From Arthrinium phaeospermum (Eukaryota > Ascomycota > Sordariomycetes > Amphisphaeriales > Apiosporaceae), in the NCBI GenBank assembly GCA_006503535.1, contig QYRS01000016.1, positions 248,001 through 312,000 on the forward strand: a DNA stretch of 64,000 nt, read 5' to 3'. Positions 57,594 through 64,000 of the stretch are shown here, piece by piece. The position numbers and the translations under genes were made by a program. The first letter of the stretch is position 1. Every line of letters begins with the position of its first letter. Below the pieces are notes generated by a model, which had not been told where the DNA came from, did not search any database, and saw nothing but the letters and a program-made list of their open reading frames with translations.

Positions 57594-58456
57594 TCTTCCA
57601 GCCTGGGGGAGAAGGAGCAACCGGTTTCCTTCGGCACAAAACCTGCTACAGTTATCTCCTCGGGCCAGATTTGTGCGGTCGCTATAATACCGCAGCCTTT
57701 AACTGGGCATTTGTTTCAATACGACAGTACATCAGGGGCCTGTTGCTACTGCCGCAAGGTCATTACGATCGGTTGTAAGCCTGGGCTGACCGGTTTGCCG
57801 GCGCTAGTGCTGTCATTGGCCCCCAAGCCCCTTTCGTCGAGGCCTGTGGTGGTGGCAGTGCCCAAAAGCTGAACGGGATGAGCACTGCCCCGCATGAAAA
57901 ACTGTCGAGTCGGTGTGTGAACTCCAACGGTACTGGAATCAACATTTAAGTTCAACCATAGTCAGGTATTGGTCTCAGGAACAAACCGCAGTATCATGAG
58001 GATTTTTCAGCATCAGATGAGAAAACCGTACACTGATATGGTTCAAAGCAAAGCGATGGTGTAAATATATAACTATATTATTATAGAGTGTGCTTTGTAC
58101 TGCGCAATACAATGCAAACAATCGAGTTCAAGACTGCCTGTCCAAAAGCAATGTACCTTGCCACGCCGATTTGCCCTACGGTCATACTGCATATGCAGAG
58201 CGTAGCCTGGTGGTGGCAGTGTTAGGCCGATAAAGCAACCCATCGACTCGAGCTCCCCTGTGTCCCCGCCTCCATGAGACTCCAGAAGAAATAGCAGCTG
58301 AGTGAATCCTGTTTCCCATTCTTCTCTCAGATCATTCACAACCACAGCTATTCTGCCAACGCAACTCTTGGTTTAATTTTTACAATTACCAAAGCTTGCG
58401 CGGCTGAAGACAAGTTCCTTGGATCAAATTCCTTTCTTCGGGAGTCGCGTGCAAAG
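57594..58456. other. Intergenic, nothing recognised
   Basis: Promoter of the STAND-like gene. Frames of 60-90 codons without motifs. Confidence 0.5.
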
Positions 58457-60588
58457 ATGGCCGAGCCTCTCAGTGTCGCTGCAAGTGGGATCGCCGTCGC
58501 CCAGCTTGGGGCTGCGATGGGCGGGGCAGTCCTGAAGCTTAAGCAGCTTTGGGGCCAAGTCAAGGACGCACCAGAGACCATCTCGGACCTCTTGGAACGC
58601 ATCGACCTGATCAGCTCCGCGGTGTGGGAACTCGAACATCAGTGCACTCACACTGGATTGCCGCCGATGCTATGGGATAAACCAACCCTGGTCCGGAGTA
58701 TTGCCTATTGCCGCAAGGCCCTGATGAAACTTAGCGACATTGTCGATGGCCTATCTGCTAAAATCGCCTCGAGACGAGGACTCCAGCTCAAGTTGGTCGC
58801 AATAAGGGTGGCTCTGAAGAAGGATGAATTGAAGAAACTAGAGGAACAGTTGAGAAACGCATTAGACGTCCTGCAATTGGCACAAGATGCTTACACCAGG
58901 TAGGTTGAATACGTCAGCCACGGCGTACGGTTGTTGATCATATACAGGGCACTCTTGACAACGATGCCAGACATACTGGCGCTGAAGTTGCAAAAGCCCA
59001 TGCAATTATGCACGCCTTCTGCGGCGCAGGCCTCCGTATCAGAGGCATCCGCTACATATTTCCGCGAGCGAGAACACGGACAGACTCCTACATACCCCAG
59101 CTCCCAGAGCGTCAACCACGATCGTCGTCTTACTACCAGTCGCTGGAAGCCGGCATCCTTTTATGGCAACCTATCGGCCCGCACCGGCCCGAACGAATTC
59201 AACGCGGAATTCAGACCACCCTGGTGGCTGTCGGGCTTGGTCAGTTCATTCTCTCTGCATATGTCCACGTCCAGGTTCATATGGAACTTCAATTTATGTG
59301 TGTACTCCGAGCGGTCGCAGTACGACTCGGTTTTTGAAATGGTCATGGATGGTGACATCACTGGTCTGCAATCACTCTTTGACCAGCGGGAAGCCTCTCC
59401 TTTCGATCGCGATGAAGAAGGCTGGACTTTGTTACACGTGAGTCTTATCGACATTTCACATGCACATGAGGATCCGAACAAATGCGTTACCGATAAAAAG
59501 TTTATATTACCTATATTAACTATAAATTTGTCCAGTATGCGTTGGCATGTTGTCAGTTGGAAGTCTTTAGATTGCTTCTTAAGGTGGGCCCAGCAGATCT
59601 GACTCAAACCGATCAGTGGGGCGAGTAGGTGTACTTCATCGACATGTCCGTCACGACCATTACTAATGCGCAGGGAAACAGAACCCCGATTCATCATTTC
59701 GGATTAAGTTCCGCTTCTCGTAATAGAGATGCGAACGAGCTAACTCGTCTCTTGCTTCCTAGAGTCGATGCGGCAGAGACGGACCGGACAACATCGGAAC
59801 TTACATGCAACTGCCCGTATGCGACCTCATGGGTCGCTTTTAAACAATGGCAGCCTATCCTGTGTTCTTTCCACGACAAAACAAGATTAAAATCTCGACT
59901 GGACAGACTATATCTGAATCGTTTCTCAGACCCTGAAGTCTACATTTCTTTTTTGAGTCCAGAGTGGTCTACCGACCCCAAGACGTTGTGCAACGAAGCG
60001 TGGACTGAGTATGGTTACTCGCTGCTTCATATGGTCGCGATGAACCTCGCAATCTATGAAGCGAATGTACCCGAATACACGAAAGACTATGCATTTGCGA
60101 AGGATGTCATGCGCATGTCAGCCGACCTACACCCACTCGAGCCTGGGCCACGATACAAACACAGCTACGAGTTGCCCGCGATTTATATCACGCCACCCCT
60201 TCGTTTGATACTGTGGTATATGAGTGAAGAATCACGGCACTATCTCACCCTGCCTAGAAGGTCTGATAAGATGCTTCAAAAATGGATTGAACTCATGATA
60301 GAAGTTGATGTTGATATTGAGATGTACGGTAAGAGGGAATGCGAGTTATTACAAGACACCACACCAAGCCCCTATATACATTTCGAAGCTGGAAGAGATC
60401 GCTGGGACCAGAGAGATGTCGAGTTTCCTCTCTACGGCTGCGACCTTTGCCTCTACGGGTTCACTTACGGCCCAAACGTCGAGGATTGGAAGATACTCTG
60501 CAATGACCCGACCGACCAGTTTGCAGGCGAGTTCTGGGATCTGGTGGAAGACCGCCCGCTTGAGATGCCTGGGGCTTGGTTTGATTGA
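58457..60588 (+). CDS. STAND-type N-terminal domain plus ankyrin protein, no NTPase seen
   Basis: Four exons, 58457-58899, 58948-59437, 59536-59624 and 59682-60588, give 642 aa in frame. Introns (48, 98, 89 and 57 nt, of which three interrupt coding) are GT-AG. MAEPLSVAASGIAVAQLGAAMG with helices to residue 147 resembles the fungal N-terminal domain of STAND/NLR-like proteins, which start incompatibility or immune signalling. From about 285 come ankyrin-like units: VFEMVMDGDITGLQSLFDQ, DRDEEGWTLLHYALACCQLEVFRLLLK and DQWGETPIHHFGL, visible only after splicing exons 2 to 4. No Walker A/B of a NACHT or NB-ARC appears between, so the usual central switch is absent. The C-terminal 300 residues are not recognised. 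The normal function is unknown; a scaffold or decoy-type partner is inference. Confidence 0.75.
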
Positions 60589-60819
60589 GCATTCAGACCG
60601 ACTACGGCAAGCAGGAACGATTTATACAATGGGTCACAGGTAGCACACCTTCTATTTCATTGGCAGAAAGCCCGACTGATAGTACTCGATCAGTCACGAC
60701 GGTGTCGTGGCGTTGGAGAAAACCGGGGACAAGCAAGTTTTCTGGGATGATCTCTCTCGACTAAGACTACCTCTATCAACTGTTGATTACCATAATTACT
60801 TAGGATGTGGCGACACATC

Positions 60820-62522
60820 CTAGTCCGACTGAACGACGAACTGCTCCTGGTGCGACTTGAACAACACCGACGATTCCAGCGTCTCCCCCGTGGACGACCG
60901 AATAAAATCGACCTGCAACCGGTTCGCGTCCAGAAACGAGACCTTGCCGTAGCTGAAATCGTCTGCATACGCAAACGCAGTGTACTCAGGCTTGCTGCCC
61001 ACCTCGGCCAACCCCTCGACATTGCCCGCTCCACCGCTCACAATGTACATGGGCGCCTTGGGGTCATCGAGCCCATTGGGATCGATCTCGCCCTCGTAGA
61101 CGGGCAGGTGCCGCTGCGCATTGTGCACGTGCCCGAAGACGGCCAGGTCGACGCCGTACTTGTAAAGCAGCCGCTCGAACGCGGCGCGGCACGGCTCGCA
61201 CGCCGCGGACGCGCCGCCCGTCGTGTACCAGGGGCGGTGCCCGCTGACGACGACCCAGGGCGTCACGGTGCGGTCGACGGACGCGAGGTCCGCCTCCAGG
61301 AACGCGAGCTGCTGCATCCATGCGCCGAAGGGGCCCGAGTACAGGGGGTAGTGCTCGTCGGGCGCCGAGGGGAAGTCCGTCTCCGTGTCGATCATGATAA
61401 AGTGGGCCATGCCGTACTCGAACGAGTACCAGAAAGGCGGGTTGGCCAGCTCCGCGGCCCGGTCGGCGCTCGCTTGGGCCCACTCGTCGTCCGACATCGA
61501 CGCGAAGGCCGTGGGCATCGTCGGGCCGAACCGCATGCGGAAGTCGGTGAAGTTCTTCTGCCCCTCCGGGCACACCCGCTCGCCCAGCCTGGCGTACGCG
61601 AGGGCCTCGCTGCAGATGGCCTCGTGGTTGCCCGGGCCGACCATGTAGGGCTTGCGCGCCGCGATGGGGGCCAGCTGGTCGTAGAAGGTCTCGAGGATGG
61701 CCTGGAAGGCGTCGCTGCCGCCGTTTTTGCCATCAGAGCCGCCTTTCAGGTCTCTGGCAATATGCCAGAGGGTCTTGATGATGTCTGGGAACTTCCAGAC
61801 AGCGGCCCAGTATGAGTCGACGCCGTGCAGCAGACTGTTCAGCGAGCAGTTGGGGAGCCAGTCGCTGGAGTACGCGCAGATCCAGTCATCGGCGTACGCG
61901 AGGTCGCCCGGGTGCAGCACCAGTTCGTAGTCGTCAATGGTAGCCGCCAGTGCGCCGATGGTTGTGTGGTTGAGCGCGGGCTGGATGTACGGGATCTCGT
62001 CGCGTCTGCTTTCGTCCATGTTGATGGTGAAGCCGTCGGCACCGTAGACGCCGAGGTCTACCACGGTATTCACAGCGAAGGAGGTCTTGTCGCCTGGAGC
62101 TCTGGGGCTGAAGAAGTGCTCGATAGTCGAGTTTGATGACACGATCTTGTAGTAGTACGTGGTTGCCGGAGTGAGATCGCTGAGCGTGACCGTGTTCAAG
62201 AAGGTTCTCGAGGTGCTGTATGTCTCCGAGTTGGTCGAGCATTGCACCATGTCCAAGGCGGCGGCAGATGTGCCGTATTGTACGCAGACCCGGATTGGCT
62301 GCTCATACGTGTTCCAGCCAATGGACATGGCTATTGCCATAAGCTTCATACCTGAGAAGACCCCACCAGTTGAAGACAGAACTTACCATTAGGGCCCTTG
62401 ATGGCAATTCGCTGCTGAACAGGCGTTGTCAAGTCAATAGGCTTGGCAGGTAGAGTTGCCAGCCCGAGAACACAGGATGCCAGAAGAGGTAGCCCCTTGG
62501 CAAGGGACAGGAGATTGTCCAT
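60820..62522 (-). CDS. Secreted purple acid phosphatase (metallophosphoesterase)
   Basis: Two exons, 62522-62387 and 62330-60820, with a 56-nt GT-AG intron; total 548 aa in frame. MDNLLSLAKGLPLLASCVLGLATLPAKP is a signal peptide. A fibronectin-like N-terminal domain (IKGPNAMSIGWNTYEQ, TYYYKI) comes first, as in plant-type PAPs. Metal motifs follow in order: DLGVYGADG (GDxG-like), LHPGDLAYADDW (GDxxY), GPGNHEA (GNHE), VVSGHRPWY (xxxH) and GHVHNAQRH (GHxH). These bind a di-metal (Fe-Fe/Zn) centre that hydrolyses phosphate monoesters at acid pH. Secretion fits phosphate scavenging; control by phosphate is not shown by sequence. It is tail to tail with the STAND-like gene. Confidence 0.92.
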
Positions 62523-64000
62523 CGTGGAAGGACGAATCGACTCGAATCAGAATACATAATGTCTGACAAACCGAAAAATTACGTTTCCGTGAATGAATGT
62601 ATTGGAAATTCTATGTTTGGACCAAAGTAGACAAGTTGAAGAAGTGGGAAGATGGACTGAAAATGGATTGTCTATCGGGACACGAAACTGTAGATGTCAG
62701 TCGATTCTCTTGTGAACCCGCTAGGGCAGTACCTGCAACCGGAAGAATGTGACATTTCAAGCTTTGTAGGTGCACCTGCCATCTCTCTGCATGCGAGCTT
62801 CTATGGTATTTCTCGGCCCAGACGAACCTGCCTGCAATAATTGGATGCTGCCATAATGTCATATCCCCAGGCGTAATGCCTATTTGTCCGCTAACAGCGA
62901 AGGTGCGACGCTGGTGTCCCCGTGACGTCATGTCTGGCTTGGAACTATCTATCAAAGTAACAACAGAACAAGGAAGAGCAATGAGCTACCCGGACTTCAT
63001 GGATCGCAATTGGGTATTGATGCGCAGCCGAACGAATGAAGTGATCGACTCATTCAGCATCACTACCTAAGGAAGGCACGTGCCATCAGCTGCCATCTGC
63101 CGCCAACATGCAGGTCACGACTCGAAGCCATGACCAGACTGCAGCTCTCGATCAGCTGACAAGTAGGTTTGCACTAGATTCGCACGTGATCCTCCGATAG
63201 AGTTGCGGGATGTTGAGTATGAACGTAGTTATCGCGGCATGTGCCAGGCGCGCAGTGGTTATGTCTCTAATATCGGACACCAGAATACGAAACGGACTAC
63301 CCGCTGGACCGTGGCTTCAGTACAATTCCCGTCCTGCAATTGGCCGCAAATATAGATTATGGGCACCTTGAGCTCACCGGTCGGTCATTACTGTCGTCAA
63401 AATAAAGATTGCGTTACCCGGGAGCTCGAGCGTGTCTCGGGAGGGCCGAGCGTGGGGCACGCTAGGTCGTGCCCGAGCGTAAATAAACACGCTTCACGTG
63501 TCGTCTTGACCAATCGGATGCATTTCCAAACATCATTATTACCAGATACGGCGGTCTGGTTGGGGCCGTCGAGCTATGGCTGTCCAGCAAGCAGTGCATG
63601 TGGCGGATGAGCTCCCGCGAGACCGGTTACGGCCACGCCGAGATCCGTGGCTCAATGATACGATTGGGTTCATATTATACACAAACCCCTTTAATCTCGT
63701 ACCCGGCCTCCATGCCTGCTGCTAACATTATTACGTAAATGCTAGACTAGGGTTGAGTGTGTAAAGTTGGCTCTAATAATCTCATCGATCGATATAACGG
63801 ACACGCCTTAAAACGAGACACGAATAGCACATATGGAAAAGAAACACCCACCCACTCAAGAAGCCCAGCCCTACGAGTCCAGGTGCCCGGAATACATGAT
63901 CCATGGCTCGTACGGTTGTGATGGTGCCACATATGCCGCCACCAGACACAAGGACGTGCATAGAGTACCACACTGTTCGTGTCCTTCTTCGATAAATGGG
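62523..64000. other. Intergenic to window end, nothing recognised
   Basis: Promoter of the phosphatase and 1.4 kb of normal-GC sequence. No RNA gene, repeat or supported frame. A gene may begin beyond the edge. Confidence 0.5.

Noticed and set aside
60805..61815. 336-codon plus-strand frame
   Set aside because: Antisense of the purple acid phosphatase; Arg/Val-rich shadow without motifs.

Overview
The window is a piece of nuclear chromosome from a filamentous ascomycete (Pezizomycotina, probably Sordariomycetes; the class is inference). The evidence is short 50-130 nt introns with fungal branch points, fungus-only families (HET, DUF3176, Zn2Cys6 factors, DUF7136, a STAND-type N-terminal domain, OTT_1508-like deaminase), a Ca2+-type external NADH dehydrogenase, and AT-rich islands with the footprint of repeat-induced point mutation (RIP). 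Gene models below were spliced by hand from reading frames and GT/AG (once GC/AG) signals; most exon sums close in frame.

Layout. 0.96-8.3 kb: a RIP-ruined Ty1/copia-type LTR retrotransposon. 9.3-11.8 kb: a membrane protein exon and a three-exon small secreted Cys-rich protein. 12.4-15.2 kb: two F-box paralogues on the minus strand, one intact and one decayed. 16.4-18.6 kb: external alternative NADH dehydrogenase with an EF-hand. 20.5-25.2 kb: SDR, Zn2Cys6 regulator, SDR, then a broken second Zn2Cys6-family gene (25.5-27.0 kb). 28.3-29.3 kb: secreted heme-thiolate peroxidase. 29.7-31.0 kb and 35.2-37.2 kb: two different RIP-mutated elements with terminal inverted repeats and TA target sites. 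Between them lie a DUF3176 membrane protein and a decayed intron-containing tRNA-Tyr flanked by direct repeats. 37.3-38.4 kb: nucleic-acid-deaminase-like gene hard against the second transposon. 39.7-40.9 kb: secreted intradiol dioxygenase.

The right third is denser: a HET-domain protein with an embedded WW-like segment (42.5-44.9 kb); a run of three plus-strand genes with metal-centre or oxygenase-type folds (hemerythrin-like, AsaB/CmcJ-like, 2OG-Fe(II) dioxygenase; 45.6-50.3 kb); an uncharacterised minus-strand gene and a divergent DUF7136 secreted protein; a convergent FAD monooxygenase/cyclase pair (53.3-56.3 kb); a small Hva1/TUDOR protein; a STAND-type N-domain plus ankyrin protein without a visible NTPase; and a secreted purple acid phosphatase at the end.

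No polyketide synthase, NRPS or terpene synthase backbone is present, so the oxidoreductases look like small accessory pathways. The overall picture is a transposon-rich, fast-evolving segment carrying self/non-self recognition genes (HET, STAND-like) and secreted proteins. The most unusual items are the WW-in-HET architecture with its GC-AG intron, the nucleotidase-free STAND/ankyrin gene, the deaminase next to a transposon, and the mutated tRNA-Tyr.
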